Source: Podaxis mareebaensis
Lineage: Eukaryota > Basidiomycota > Agaricomycetes > Agaricales > Agaricaceae
Direction: 5' to 3'
Assembly (NCBI GenBank): GCA_018524725.1
Contig: JAEUWP010000224.1
Span: 62,001-126,000, forward strand
Length of the DNA: 64,000 nt
In this document: positions 35,092 through 46,276 of the stretch, piece after piece
Layout: each line of letters begins with the position of its first letter
Position numbering within the stretch: the stretch's first letter is position 1
Translations under genes and position numbers: made by a program
Notes under the pieces: model-generated
Database searches by the model: none
What the model was told of the DNA's origin: nothing
Seen by the model: only the letters and a program-made list of their open reading frames with translations

Positions 35092-35965
35092 GGTAAGGCG
35101 ATTGGATGGAAAAGGCAGGGACGAAGAAAGTATTAGGAAAGCGGGCGAAGTACGTTTGGTTCTGAAGAAGTTGTGGGCAGTACTGCCCTTCTTATACCCT
35201 CTTCATATCTCATGTTCAGTGCCCGGCACAATGCCATCGCGTCATATACAGGCTAAATAAAGGCCCAAGACAACGTATGTTGGCATCATCATTCATTATT
35301 TTGAGTGGCTGATGACCACAAGGCGTTGGTAGGCATGCACTAAGCTGGCCGCTGCTAAAACGCTTTCATTGCTTCAAGGTTGTTAAAAGAGAAGCGAGAA
35401 AGGCCTTCTTTTAGTGTAATATCTGAGCACTTAGGCTTTCGATGAGCATAACCTACGATTATCTTTACCCTGCATCGAAGTCGTCCCTCGTTATTGTTTT
35501 GAGCTTGTATAGAGGATGTACCGGCTTACGTCATGATTTTCTGACGTCTCTTGATCAAATATATGCGGTTTAGTCCTAGAGAAGCCAATTGCTGTTTCAA
35601 CTCATTACATCACAATTGCTCAGTGCTCAAGCGTTGCATTTACTGTTCGATACACCACTCCTAGAAATGAGGAAACGTTCATGCCGTTGAATAGGACATG
35701 ACCGGAAATGATGGGACTAGTATCATAAGACAGCCTTACTGGAAGAATATTTTTTAAGGTCTGAGGGAGGGACCCGGGGGTTACGTATTTACTATTCTGA
35801 TCATTATATACCATCTCCTGCTTGAGCTATGTGCATAACACTGGTGCCTCCAAATACGTGACAACCTCAGAGCCAAAAGCAATTCCCCAAAGCACACCTG
35901 CGACTGCACATATTCTATTAAATTATATTGGCCAGGGCCCTTGGTTTTGCCTCGACGAAACATGC
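35092..35965. other. Gene-free stretch between the two paralogues
   Basis: About 870 bp, AT-rich in places. I found no frame that splices into a related third copy and no clear repeat. Confidence 0.35.
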
Positions 35966-36667
35966 TCAATATTTTCCAAACTCCTCCAAGATCCGACTTC
36001 CCATCTCAATATCCTCGTCGTCCCACGGCTTCAGTCCATAACTGATCATGAAGTTTTCGTAGCCACCAAAGGAATCAATGTAATCCCCTTTGCTTTGACG
36101 GGCTGAACCTGCGCTCTGATAAGTATTATGTGAAACCTGCTGTTGCGAAGGGGCCTCACCTGTTGATTTCCTGGCAGTCTGTTTCAGACGAGGCATGCGA
36201 TGTGTTGAGGGAGCATTAACGCTCCTACTTTGGCTCGAGTGCGTATCCTGCACAGCGGACCTACTGCCAACGCCTGAACTTGAACCTGGTCCCTGCCACG
36301 ACGCGACACCGCCAGTGGCCTTCCCGGAGCCTCGCTCTTGTCTTTGTGCTGATGTGGAGGGTAGAGAAGAGGCTACAGTCGTGCTCCGGTCCGGCTGGGC
36401 ACTCTGAGAAGCCCCAGCTCGGTAAGGTGCAAATCCTCCTGTAGTTTTCCTAGCAGTTCGTGTCACCCTGCCCTGATGACCTTGTTCTGGGATGGGGGCT
36501 GGGGCTGGGGTTGGGATACTGGCGATGGTATGGGTCGATTGTGTATTTTGCGAAGAAGTGGGACGCCGCGGCACAAATCCGCCCGTTGACTTCCTGGCAG
36601 TCAGCTTGGTCCGCGGGGCACAGGGCATGATTTCGGGCGGTAGAGAAAGCAGGGCTGGCTGGGACAT
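35966..36667 (-). CDS. Protein with repeated histone H3 tail-like segments and a conserved C-terminal module
   Basis: I do not know this protein. One intronless frame of 233 codons from ATG 36667; an alternative start at 36628 would put the first mimic right at the N-terminus as MPCAPRTKLTARKSTGG. Histone H3 begins ARTKQTARKSTGGKAPRK. This protein has APRTKLTARKSTGGFVPRRP, then RVTRTARKTTGGFAPYRA, a worn copy GKATGGVASW, and MPRLKQTARKSTGEAPS, separated by Ser/Thr/Gln/Pro-rich linkers. H3 positions K4, R8, K9, S10 and T11 are kept in the best copies, while K14 is replaced by Phe. The C-terminus (GDYIDSFGGYENFM, SYGLKPWDDEDIEMGSRILE) is shared with the small neighbour at 34856. A decoy or substrate for histone writers, readers or erasers is a natural hypothesis, not a demonstrated function. 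Confidence 0.75.
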   Translation of the reverse strand: MSQPALLSLPPEIMPCAPRTKLTARKSTGGFVPRRPTSSQNTQSTHTIASIPTPAPAPIPEQGHQGRVTRTARKTTGGFAPYRAGASQSAQPDRSTTVASSLPSTSAQRQERGSGKATGGVASWQGPGSSSGVGSRSAVQDTHSSQSRSVNAPSTHRMPRLKQTARKSTGEAPSQQQVSHNTYQSAGSARQSKGDYIDSFGGYENFMISYGLKPWDDEDIEMGSRILEEFGKY

Positions 36668-37049
36668 TTTGGCTAAGACATGCTCTATCTTATGCCCTTG
36701 GGATTTGCCATCACTGGGAGTCACGCATCAATGCAAGTCTGTGTATTGTCTGAGAAGCTTAGACGTAACAGGGGTTTCATTACGCATCTATTACACATAT
36801 ATATCTATATCCAGCCACAAGCCTCCTCTTACCTAGGCCAACTCTAGTCCCGCGAGACGAGCCCAGAGCACGCAAATACGGATCTCGAATTGGACCCACC
36901 ACCCACAACCATCAAAGTTGAAGATAGTGACTATGTTCATTGGATATCATTGCTCTCTCATGGCGCTAGTTATCTATCATCATTGTCTTGGCAGCGACAA
37001 AAATAATACGAGAGCCAATAGTAAGTCCAAATAAAATGTTGGATGGCGC
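36668..37049. other. Upstream region of the H3-mimic gene
   Basis: Contains ATATATATCTATAT near 36797-36810, a possible TATA region for the minus-strand gene. No other feature seen. Confidence 0.35.
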
Positions 37050-37470
37050 TCTCAAATTCATCGCCAGCGCTTCAGCTTGAATCTGCTGAGGTCTTTTCCT
37101 CTTCAAGATACACTGACAACCCGCTTCATATGATGGCTCAAGTTCATGAGAGCCATATTATTACTTCCCTATCCTCTCTGAAGACACTACATAATCCATT
37201 TCGCTACATCCTCGTTCCGTCTTGCCCCCAGTGTCTTCTCCTGTGATTGGAAAACGTTGGTTATAGGAACACGAGCTGCGACAGTAACAATATCCTAATG
37301 AGAGGCAATATCCGGTGGAATTAGGCGTTGATGCACGGTAACTGTTGAGGAATCGGGTAAGTAGGCAGCGAGCATAGAAGGGGAAACATCATTTCAAACA
37401 ACGAAGAACCAGGGCTCCGTGTTCCAAAGAAGAGATCACAATCACTTCCTAGTGATGTTAACGTTATCAA
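37050..37470 (+). repeat. Dispersed repeat, left copy
   Basis: This matches 55085-55495 in the same orientation, with many point differences and small indels. Shared landmarks in order: AGATACACTGACAAC, CGCTTCATATGATGGCTCA, TGTTGAGGAATCGGGTAAGT, CAAACAACGAAGAA and CCTAGTGATG. There is no coding frame. The two copies bracket the accessory region. Confidence 0.65.
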
Positions 37471-38032
37471 AGCATTGTATCTACAAACGTATGGGCTACG
37501 CTTCTTCTCCAGTGAGATTCTCGCCTTCCTGGTTGGTGCAACAGAGATCTCTGTTCACAGGGATCTTTTGGTCTGCCCACCTCCTCATCGGTCAACTTAT
37601 GTCGTAATTCATCAAAATATGTGCAGCAATTGCCTTCACTCTGCAACTGCGAAAAAGTGCCCAGGGCTGTATTTTTAGCGAAGGAGTTTCATATGAGTGC
37701 GGAATCACGTAGGGAGAGAGAAAGATCGCATGCCATACATGACGTCCAATTCCACATCAGTGAAAGGGCTCAGACCTGGCAAGGGCTAACAAGTCACTAT
37801 AAGATCTACCAGTGACGTCCAAGCACCGCCAATCCTGGATGCTGTCAAATATGATAACATACATACCTAATCATGGTTCAGTGACCCGATGTTGGCACAG
37901 GTTAGCCATCCTACGGCATGAGTTCCTTGTGTGACAGTGCTCGTAAATAATACATAGTCATACATGTATGTTAGTCAATGAAACCAAGGTCGGGGATATG
38001 AAGCCGTACACACCCTAGTAGATGTTGACTGT
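37471..38032. other. Gene-free stretch
   Basis: About 560 bp with short frames only; the first part may be a continuation of the dispersed repeat. Nothing else supported. Confidence 0.35.
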
Positions 38033-38236
38033 CATCTCACAAGAATACAAGGGCTTACCAGCATCCTATGAGAATGCAAGGCTAGCCCATCATCCTATGA
38101 GAATGCGAGGTTAAGCCCATCATCCTATGAGAATGCAAGCTTAAGCCATCATCCTATGAGAATGCAAGCTTAAGCCATCATCCTATGAGAATGAAAGGTT
38201 GAGCCATCATCCTATGAGAGTGGAAGGCTTTACAAT
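38033..38236 (+). repeat. Minisatellite, 29-bp unit, about seven copies
   Basis: The core CATCCTATGAGAATGCAAG recurs at 38062, 38091, 38121, 38150, 38179 and 38208, that is every 29 bp (one interval of 30), with a degenerate first unit at 38033. The units differ at a few positions. It is a directly repeated, gap-free array, so not a CRISPR. Confidence 0.9.
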
Positions 38237-38376
38237 GAAGGTGATAGCTAGCTGGGCTCTTCAATCAAGAGCTAGCTAGTGATCACGCCAACAAACATCT
38301 CACAAATCACCATAATGGAAAGCATAATTATTTCTATTGTGACAATCCATATCATACAGTCCTAGGCCTCAAGCCG

Positions 38377-40265
38377 TCAATACTTCCTCCTTTTCTTCTG
38401 CATGCTACCATCTATCAAATCGCCTGAAATTTGAGTGTTAGCAAATACAAAAAGAATGAAGAATAAATATACCGTCATCATTATCATCCTCACTCTCAGT
38501 GTGAGACTGTTTGCCTTTTGCCTCTGCCTTTGTCTTGAGTAGCGCCAAACCACCAGGTGAGCGAATCCTCAAGCGAACCGAGCTACAAGTGTTACGCGAA
38601 GGTGTCTCCAAAGGAGGCAGGTTTTCCTTGTTGCAACGGGAGAGTGTGAGCGTGAGTTTTTTCGGGGCAGGAGTCTTGATAGGAATCGTAGGCAGTGGTG
38701 GCATCTCATTACTAAACAGGACATTAGAGAACCCATAGCAAAGAAACAGAAGGAATTACTCCTCTGTTTGGCTCATATCCCCTGGGGACATGCTGTCATC
38801 GTCACTCTCATCGTCACTCTCATCATCCACCTCTTGGCCTTTATCTGATTGTGCACCCTGCTTATGATTTTCCTTGTTATGACAGGAGAGCGTGAGTGTG
38901 AGCTTTTTCGTAATGGGAGTCTTCACAGGAATCTTAGGCGGCGGCGGTGGCGGCATCTCGATACTGAACAAGACATTAGACAACTCATAGCAAAGAAACA
39001 AAAAGAATTACATACACGCTGTCATTGTCACTCTCATCGTCTTCACTGGATTCTTTGTCAGTAGTATTATCAGTGTGTGAATTAGTCTTGTCGTGGTTAT
39101 CCCAGCTGTGAGTATCATTGCTACCACCATTCGCTCGGGTGCTGGTATCCCTGCAAATGCAACTATCTCCTTCATCGCTTGAGCCATCGCTGTCTTCTCC
39201 AGTGTCAATGGGTTTTCCAGTTTGCTTAAGGCAAAGGGCAAAGTCATTTTCGCTATCGTTCGAGTCACCGCCATCACCTTCCGACGTTGGCGTTCCAAAA
39301 ATCAGACTGTAACAGAATGAGAGTAGACTCGAGACAAAGCAAAATATGAACCGAGTCCAACATTCTAAAGTCTCTGTGGCCCATGGATCCTTTTCGTTGC
39401 TGAGAAGGTCGACCAGGTTATTGAAGAACCTGATCTTGTTGAACTTATCCATTTCAGTGCGCCAGTCATCAACGCCCCAGAGCATATAGTGGGTCTGGAA
39501 TAACATTTAATTCGGTCCTCGTCAATAGCAAAGACATACATGGAGGATAGCATAAGCGAGCGTCTCTGGGGTGACGGTCTTGAGGCGGTGCAATTTAGCT
39601 TGACCACTATGAGTTTTCGCTTTCCTAAACTCCAACGTGGTCGCCGAGCTGGGGCCAGTAAAGAGGTGCTTGTATACCTGTAACAGTACATAAATAACAT
39701 TTCAGAAACTGTCAAGATACGTATGTAAACTCCAAGAGGGTCCTCGAGGAGGCCCTTGCGCATATTTTTGGGGTTATACTTGCCAGTGGGATACATAAAA
39801 GACGGAAACATGTTAGCCTTGACCTTGAGAGAACCTGCTTTTATCTTCACGATTGTGCTATAAGGTTGCAAATATCAGCAGCATGTCTAAAATATCAACG
39901 GATCTAACCCTTCTGGGTCCTTTTCATAATCCTTGCGATACCAAACGGGTAACAGAAGCTCCTGGATCTGAGGGTGGACCCAACCCCTGCTCGTCTCCTT
40001 TGATGCCAATGCCTTGATTGGAGGGTCAATGTTGCCACTGGGTACAACTGCAGTGATATAGTCGAGGCCTTTGAGCTTCAGCAAGCTCGCATCTTCGGAA
40101 CAAGCCTGTCTGGCAGCTCGGGTCATCTATTATAGAGTAGATCCGGTCAGCCAGAGTGCATATATTCTTTGCAATTCTTACATTCTTGGCGAGAACGAAG
40201 AATAGCTCGAGGTCAGAAAGCAGGCCTTCGAGTTTATATATAAGCCCAGGTACGTCTCTGACCAT
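38377..40265 (-). CDS. DUF6698-type fungal protein with duplicated KKLTLTLS exon
   Basis: The spliced minus strand gives VRDVPGLIYKLEGLLSDLEL, KGLDYITAVVPSGNIDPPIK, GWVHPQIQELLLPVWYRK, KANMFPSFMYPTGKYNPKN, MRKGLLEDPLGV, YKHLFTGPSSATTLEFRK, KLHRLKTVTPETLAYAILH and HYMLWGVDDWRTEMDKF. That order (..SRGFHH.. / P.FLY..G.YDP.N..KGLF / HIFT.PSS / K.VTP..IAY) is what I recall of DUF6698 proteins of Agaricomycetes. An acidic Ser/Asp-rich segment follows, then two tandem exons, 38760-38963 and 38473-38711. Both begin EMPP.P...PIKTP and contain KKLTLTLS..NKEN, with near-identical introns before them. The last exon ends SMQKKRRKY, a nuclear-signal-like tail, at 38377. The start is uncertain; ATG 40265 is the first Met of the domain frame and upstream exons may exist or be lost. 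Confidence 0.65.
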
Positions 40266-40611
40266 ATGACACCAGATTCTATTGCTCAGCTCCTTATCCT
40301 CCTCTGAAAGTCTAGGGTCAAAGTGTTAGTATATGCGCATACATGTTAGATTGGACTCAACTCAAGCTTCCCTCCATCCCATTTTTTGAATACGTTCTTG
40401 TCCCCGTACTCTCGGATGCCGTGTGTGAATACAAGGGAAAAACACATGAAGGGATTGATACTTCATGCTACCCAATGAGCATAGTCAGTAAACGGGGTGA
40501 TGGGACAGCTACCAATATAGGTCAGACATCATATATGCATTTACCAATGACCGTACCTTTCCTTCCTTTTCCCTGGACCCATAACATGTAAGAGATGATT
40601 CTTCAGATGTT
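40266..40611. other. Region between the DUF6698-type gene and the 40.6-kb gene
   Basis: The DUF6698 frame extends slightly upstream of 40265 (LSEEDKELSNRIWCHM) behind a possible acceptor at 40312, but no first exon could be placed. It also holds the promoter of the gene at 40612. Confidence 0.35.
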
Positions 40612-41433
40612 ATGAACCAGCCTGGTACCTCCCGCCGCAACATCATTTATCATGCCTTAGTCCACGAGCTTGGACTCCCCAATGCCTCCCGTTCCACCAC
40701 TCAAGATATGGGTATACCAGCTGAAGACTCAACCCGCTACTGCAATGAAGCTTTCACCAATCGTCGCCTTCCTGGCCACGCATCCCTATTCTCTGAAGAC
40801 TGGCCAACGCCTGGACCACTCTTCTACGAGACCGACTGCATGATGACAGAAATATTATGCATCGCTTGGGAGAATGCTCCCTTCACTCACGTCTTCAATC
40901 CCGATGGGTTATACATCCAAATGATCCATAACAACTTTGACTCCACCTGGGCCCATGGCTGGAAGATGATTCCTTACGCTGGAGAACCCATAGTATTCCT
41001 TCACCCCTACATGATGTATCCGCCCGAGGTCGTCCCACATATCATCAAATACGAAGTCGCCCACGGATTCTACTTCCGAGAAGTAGAAGTCTACCATGTC
41101 GATCCTAACTCCGACGAACCTCCGGCCATCCCTCCCCATCGAACTCAGCTTCCGCCCCTCTGCAGTGTTGACTCCAACGTTCCAGGTATCGACGAGTCAA
41201 ACCCAGAAGAACCCATCAGTGATCCTCCTCCATATCCACCGCCATACGTCACTGGCGATATATCGTCATCATTGTCATCGTCCCCGCACTGCAGCCTCAT
41301 CTTCCTCCATGAAGATTCTCCTGATTCGTTGCCTTCAACTGGCAACTTCCCTATTCCCAGTTCCACCTCGTCTCCTAACTCCTACTCATCCGACTCCTCT
41401 AACGGACGCCTTCACCCCGATATGGACTTGTAA
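40612..41433 (+). CDS. Uncharacterised 273-aa protein
   Basis: I do not recognise this protein. It is a single uninterrupted frame from ATG 40612. The first 170 residues look folded (NIIYHALVHELGLPNASRST, CMMTEILCIAWENAPFTHVF, IHNNFDSTWAHGWKMIPYAG, EVVPHIIKYEVAHGFYFREV), with many His, Trp and aromatic residues. The rest is disordered: a PPPYPPPY segment, then a Ser/Asp/Pro-rich tail. There is no signal peptide or membrane span. Codon use is GC-moderate and the frame is clean, unlike the decayed elements downstream, so it may be expressed. Position inside the mobile-element-rich region suggests a lineage-specific or transposon-carried gene. Confidence 0.55.
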   Translation: MNQPGTSRRNIIYHALVHELGLPNASRSTTQDMGIPAEDSTRYCNEAFTNRRLPGHASLFSEDWPTPGPLFYETDCMMTEILCIAWENAPFTHVFNPDGLYIQMIHNNFDSTWAHGWKMIPYAGEPIVFLHPYMMYPPEVVPHIIKYEVAHGFYFREVEVYHVDPNSDEPPAIPPHRTQLPPLCSVDSNVPGIDESNPEEPISDPPPYPPPYVTGDISSSLSSSPHCSLIFLHEDSPDSLPSTGNFPIPSSTSSPNSYSSDSSNGRLHPDMDL

Positions 41434-43098
41434 TATAACCAGTAAATAGTTTCTCTTCTATCTAACTACAGACGCTTTGCCTCATATTCCTGTATCCCGC
41501 CTGAACTCTATCTTGAACGGTCTCCTTCTTTAGTTTCCCTTCTGATCTCTGTTTCTATTCCTGTCTTAGTTCTATTCTTGTCTCACTCCGCTCCATAGCT
41601 ATGCTTCTATTGACTCTCGGACTCGTAGCTTTACTTCGTCATAGTTACCAGAATTGGACTTAGAAGTAAAGCTTAAATAGCTGCTCATGTACTGGAAGTG
41701 CAAGCTTCCTATATTCTCAAATCTCAAGTTATTGTTCACCTTTAACTTCTGATTGACATTAGCTCACGATCAGCGTGGTAGTAAACGTTCTATTGGTCAC
41801 ATCCTCGACTTATAGACGTTCGACCTCCTGAGTGTACTTAACTGGACACTTGCCTCGCCACCTTCTTATCGTGATCCTTCTTGCTAGATCCTAGCGCCTC
41901 TGCGAACCATCTAGTGAGATAGCCGCCCCCTAGCAAAGCTTAGGCGACTGGTGATAAGGACCAACCTAACATCAGACGTTGGGATTCTTCCAAGGTTTTG
42001 ACGTTGTTGGCTTGGTCGTCCTGTGGATCTGTCTGTGCAGGGGATCTGCGGGGGCGTGTTTGTGTCTGGGAATCGCGGGGTGTTGTCTTTACAGAGGCTT
42101 TAGCGTTGCTTGTTGCTGAAGGAGACATGATGGTCCAAAAGAGAGGTGGATAGAACGACAGGAAATAAGGGAAAGAATGAGTACATGTGATAAGATGTCA
42201 AGCTTGACGTCGAAAAGAAGGGCACCCAATTTGGGTATAATACGAAATCTATCTACTTGTACAACTGTACACTAGCTCTAAACTAAGTGATTGAAGTGCA
42301 TCCTTGAAGTAACTACGAAGGGAGGTTCATCAGACAAAAAGTATAGTCAAAGGTACTTTTGGATCGTGATGAAATGACGGCCAAGACACCTTCAGAAAAG
42401 AAGTGCTCAGTGAGCCACGCTCGAGGAGAACAATTAAGCTACAGGTTTTCACGGATGACCTAGAGCATCTCAAACACTTGAAGAAAGGCGAAGCTCTGGG
42501 AATGACCAGTAGCAATATTAAGCGATTTATCCTGGGACTACCCAACGATGCGAATGTCCAGTGGCGCAGGAGCTCAATGCTGTTCACGATTTACATCGAG
42601 AGGAAGACCAGGACAAAGATGAGGTGAAGGCAAACGGATTACCTTGTACTGAGTCGGCGAAGTATCGGACACGTGAAGAGGAGTATGAAGCTCTGGGACT
42701 GCCCAGTAGCAACAGGATATAATGTATCTTGGGACTACCCAATGATACACTGGCGACGAGTGGGAAGACGAGGAAGGTCAAGAGGAGGAAAAACAGAGAG
42801 CATGTTGATGACAAAGACAGCAGATGCCGGCTTACCCAAACAAGTGATCCCATGGCATCTATTCTCAGCTTGAACACCCACAGTCGTGTTGGCACCTCCA
42901 AGGTAAGCACTTCACTCAGTGAATACACAACACGTCCGCAATGACAAGTTTTTTTTTCTCAGGTCTCTCCTTAATAACACTCCATTCATTTCTACTGGGA
43001 AGTCCCAGAGAATACCATCCTTCCTGGCTACAGGGCAGTCCCTGAGCGTCCCATCACTCCTTTAAATCGTCACACAATCTTATGGAATATTAATCGCA
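41434..43098. other. Gene-poor stretch with worn internal repeats
   Basis: It contains no convincing gene. GCTCTGGGA.TG.CCAGTAGCAA-type motifs followed by TGGGACTACCCAA occur as direct repeats near 42494-42545 and 42690-42742. A reverse-complement relative (CTGGGAAGTCCCAGAG) lies near 43000, suggesting a decayed mobile element. A 62-codon minus-strand frame at 41940-42128 (MSPSATSNAKASVKTTP) has no support. Confidence 0.35.
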
Positions 43099-45799
43099 AT
43101 GTCGGCCGTGCGAGGTCGCTGCTGGATCATCGACGGTGATATGTATTACTCGCCAAATTCTCAGACGAACCCCATGATGCCGCCCCGAAACCAAGACCCA
43201 GTCATCTTCACACTGTGTGTATCAAAGGCTGAGTATTTTGAAAAACCACATTGGTGGCGAAAAGAGACAGAGTGGCTCAGATTTGTGCCAACTCAGCCTG
43301 TTCCTTACAGTGGAGTCTGGTTCGAATCACTGGCCAATCTTCCGAGGCGACCCACTCCCATGAAAGACGGAGGTTATGGACTCCATCCATCGCTGGCTGT
43401 GCAATGGTTAGCAGCTGACAAACTGCTTTGGGAAGTAGCTGAGATCATTGGCAAAGGAAACAAGCTGACGTACCTGCGCCCATTTCCTCCCTATTACTGG
43501 AAATATGTTGAATGTCACCCAACAGAGGAAGCTGCCATGAGCCACATACTTGCAGGACGGAATTGGTTCGCCATTTGGATTGGGCTGTTCTTCTGGATGA
43601 CAAGGAAGATGCCTGAGGCCAGGGACTTTGTCGAAGGAATGTCGCCTCCAACATGGTTCATGCAGGTTTTGAGTACCAAAAGGCACCAGAGCCAGGCCGC
43701 TATCGACAGTATACGGATGGCACCTCTCCTCAACAAGTTCTGGGATATCAAGCGAGTTGGACTCTGGCTGAATCACCCACATGACGAAGAAGCTCAGCCT
43801 CCTGCTCAATGGTTCGTTGACCAAGGAGTTCCAGTATGGTATCATTGGGGTAAGAGGGAGATGGTTGGTGCAGAATATCGCAGCAATTTTCAACTAATAC
43901 GACCAACTAACGAAGAAGTCCAAAATGCAACTACCTGGCTGGGCCCATACATTGAACCATGTGTTGAAACTATCAATCACACTTTTACTGTTCCGTCGAC
44001 TCCTCCGGCTGAATCAGATTTCTTCTCTCCAACTAGTCCAACTTCGAATTACCTGGCTCCTTTAAGCCCAACCCCTAGCCAAGCTGCTCCAAACTCACCG
44101 ACCTCTGTCACAGAACAGTCAAGTGCAGCAACAGCACCAAGCCCGCCTGTCAGAACTGCCCGCTCGTTTTGGGAGCCATTCTTTGAGAAACAGAGGCAGC
44201 TGCATGAAAAGTGACTTCAGCGAGAGACTCCCACAAATTGACTAAAGAGGCTGAATCGTGAGAAGAATCCACCTACCACATCAGCAGCTGTCTACGAATG
44301 GGAGTGGAATTTCAATGGCGAGTTCATGCGGGAGCAGGTTCGCAAGGCAGATCAGGAGTCAACTCTGATGGGATACGGTGCGCATCAGAAGCAATACGAT
44401 TCAGTCTTCAATGAATGGGACTGTTGTGCCAAATGGGGCCCCGAAGGAGAAGGTCTAGAATGCATCAAATACATCCTGATCGCCGAGCAACCAGCAGTCC
44501 TGACTGAGTGGACTGATCCACCGAAACCTCCAGCGGAAGCGCCTGCATCTTCAATGGAGTTGGAAGAAGTCAGCGAACTGCCACTTGCATTTGTGAATGA
44601 GGATGAGGACTCAAGTGAAGATCCAGTGCAGTGTGAGATCATGAAGATATTGCAACTGCATTTTGGACTCGTCCTTCCATGTCCTCTTCCCCAGTCGTTC
44701 ACCGAGTTGACATCTGACTCGGATGCCAAATCGTTGATTTCGTCTCTCGGATTGCACGACGTCAAGACCTCCAGTAGTTTTTTCAAGACACCACTTGGCA
44801 AACAGTGTCTTGTTTTCTTCCAGTCATTCACAGGGAGGGACAATGTCATGCCAGACCCAGACCTGTGGGACATTTCAGGTGACAATCGGCAAACAATTCG
44901 CTATTCTAGTCGTCTCAATTGTATCAGGAATGTAGTGAGTGATATGAAGACTCTCTACATGTTCGACTTCGGGAATTCAAGCACCGTCCCGTGGAAGTTA
45001 ACGGTGCTGTCTGCTGCAACTGCATTGTATGTTTGTCGTCTCGACGAAAAAATGACTGAGGAAGAATTAGCTTGGGACTTGGTACAAAACGGCATCCCCT
45101 TCTTCACTCTCCAACGTCGTGACACCCTTGCCCCTGCACCAACAGAGAAACTGGCTCCTACTGTGGTTCCCATGAGGCTCTCTGGACACGTTTTTGATCA
45201 GACCGATCATGAGTTCTATGAGAAACAATGCCAGTCGTTATTCTCCCTTCGACATGCTCGTGTGGCCCTGCTGAGAGGGGGTTATGTTTGGCACGTTGCT
45301 CTCAAATACCTCAGTCTCGCAGAGGCCATTCAAGGACCATGGGGCATCCATGATTCCCCCAAGCACATGTTCACAGTACGCGACAGCAGCGGGGTCGAGT
45401 ACATCAATGACAATCTGACTGACAACGAGATGGAGATTTTGAGCAGTGTCTATCGGACTTTCATAGGCGAGTACATAAGCGTGCATCCATTTACAGATTC
45501 TAACAGGGTATCGAACAGGTGTGGGTATGAAAGTCGCCAAGATGTCATGGTATCCACTGGGGTGGTCCTTTGAAGGCAGTGGTGAAGATTTCAGCTGATG
45601 GACACCTCGTAATGAGTTCAAGTGGAAGAAACGCAACGACATGATCCTGAATGACAACATAGACGTCAAATTGTGGTCTCCCATGCCTGTTATGAAGTGG
45701 CGAGATAGGCTGCGTGGTTTCAAGGACGTTAGGCAGGCAATGAGACGCTTGGAAGATTGGTCCAGAAAACTGCTAGAAGATCAGGTTGGCTCCGTTTGA
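43099..45799 (+). pseudogene. Decayed large Agaricomycete gene family member, interrupted by in-frame TGA codons
   Basis: One long frame starts MSAVRGRCWIIDGDMYYSP and runs through WFESLANLPRRPTPMKDGG, PAQWFVDQGVPVWYHWGKRE and FWEPFFEKQRQLHEK. A TGA (44212-44214) follows and a second TGA lies nine codons later (44239-44241). The same frame then resumes as LKRLNREKNPPTTSAAVYEW, MREQVRKADQ and QYDSVFNEWDCC and stays open to about 45570. There a frameshift (VM to GWYPLGWSFEG) and another TGA precede KWRDRLRGFKDVRQAMRR and a final stop at 45797. From memory this is a recurrent uncharacterised family of large fungal proteins with a V.DQGVP.W..WG block and an RLNREK.PPT..VYEWEW block. The stops sit where arginine is expected. 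Confidence 0.65.
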
Positions 45800-46276
45800 G
45801 GATCGTTCATTCTCAGTGAGAACATATTCATTTCCTGCTTGTAGAAAGTCCTTTGCTAATAAGATATATGTACCAGTGCTCCCGCTGTTGGTTGCTCCTT
45901 CATATTCGCCCCTTTGCATGCTTCCAACTTTTCTGTAGCATATTGTAACTGCCCTGGACATGACTTTACTGTTTTTGCTAATCAATTGGACACGACCTAC
46001 CATATTCTGTTCATTAAATAGATTAGATCTTGTTATTGATGTTTCTCCCTTCTCCATGCGTGCCCTCTCCTGTGATAATTGGTATCTATTCAGTGCTAGC
46101 CCCTTGCTAACCTTGCCCTTTTGTAGCATGTTCCACCTTACCCCCCCTGTGAACCAGCATTCTATTTTCGATGATTCATTGAAGAGAGAGTAAATGGCTA
46201 GTCCCACGTGTGTGTGACTGTTTGATTTGGATAGATAGTGGACTATGGCCATCGCAGGTTATCATCATCTGCAACT
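45800..46276. other. AT-rich spacer before the Plavaka remnant
   Basis: About 480 bp, no gene seen. It may contain the 5' end of the transposon, but I could not identify terminal inverted repeats. Confidence 0.35.

Noticed and set aside
38033..38236. CRISPR-like regular repeats
   Set aside because: Units are contiguous without unique spacers, and the host is eukaryotic; it is a minisatellite.
41940..42128. 62-codon minus-strand frame (MSPSATSNAKASVKTTP)
   Set aside because: Low complexity, no continuation, no family match that I can recall.
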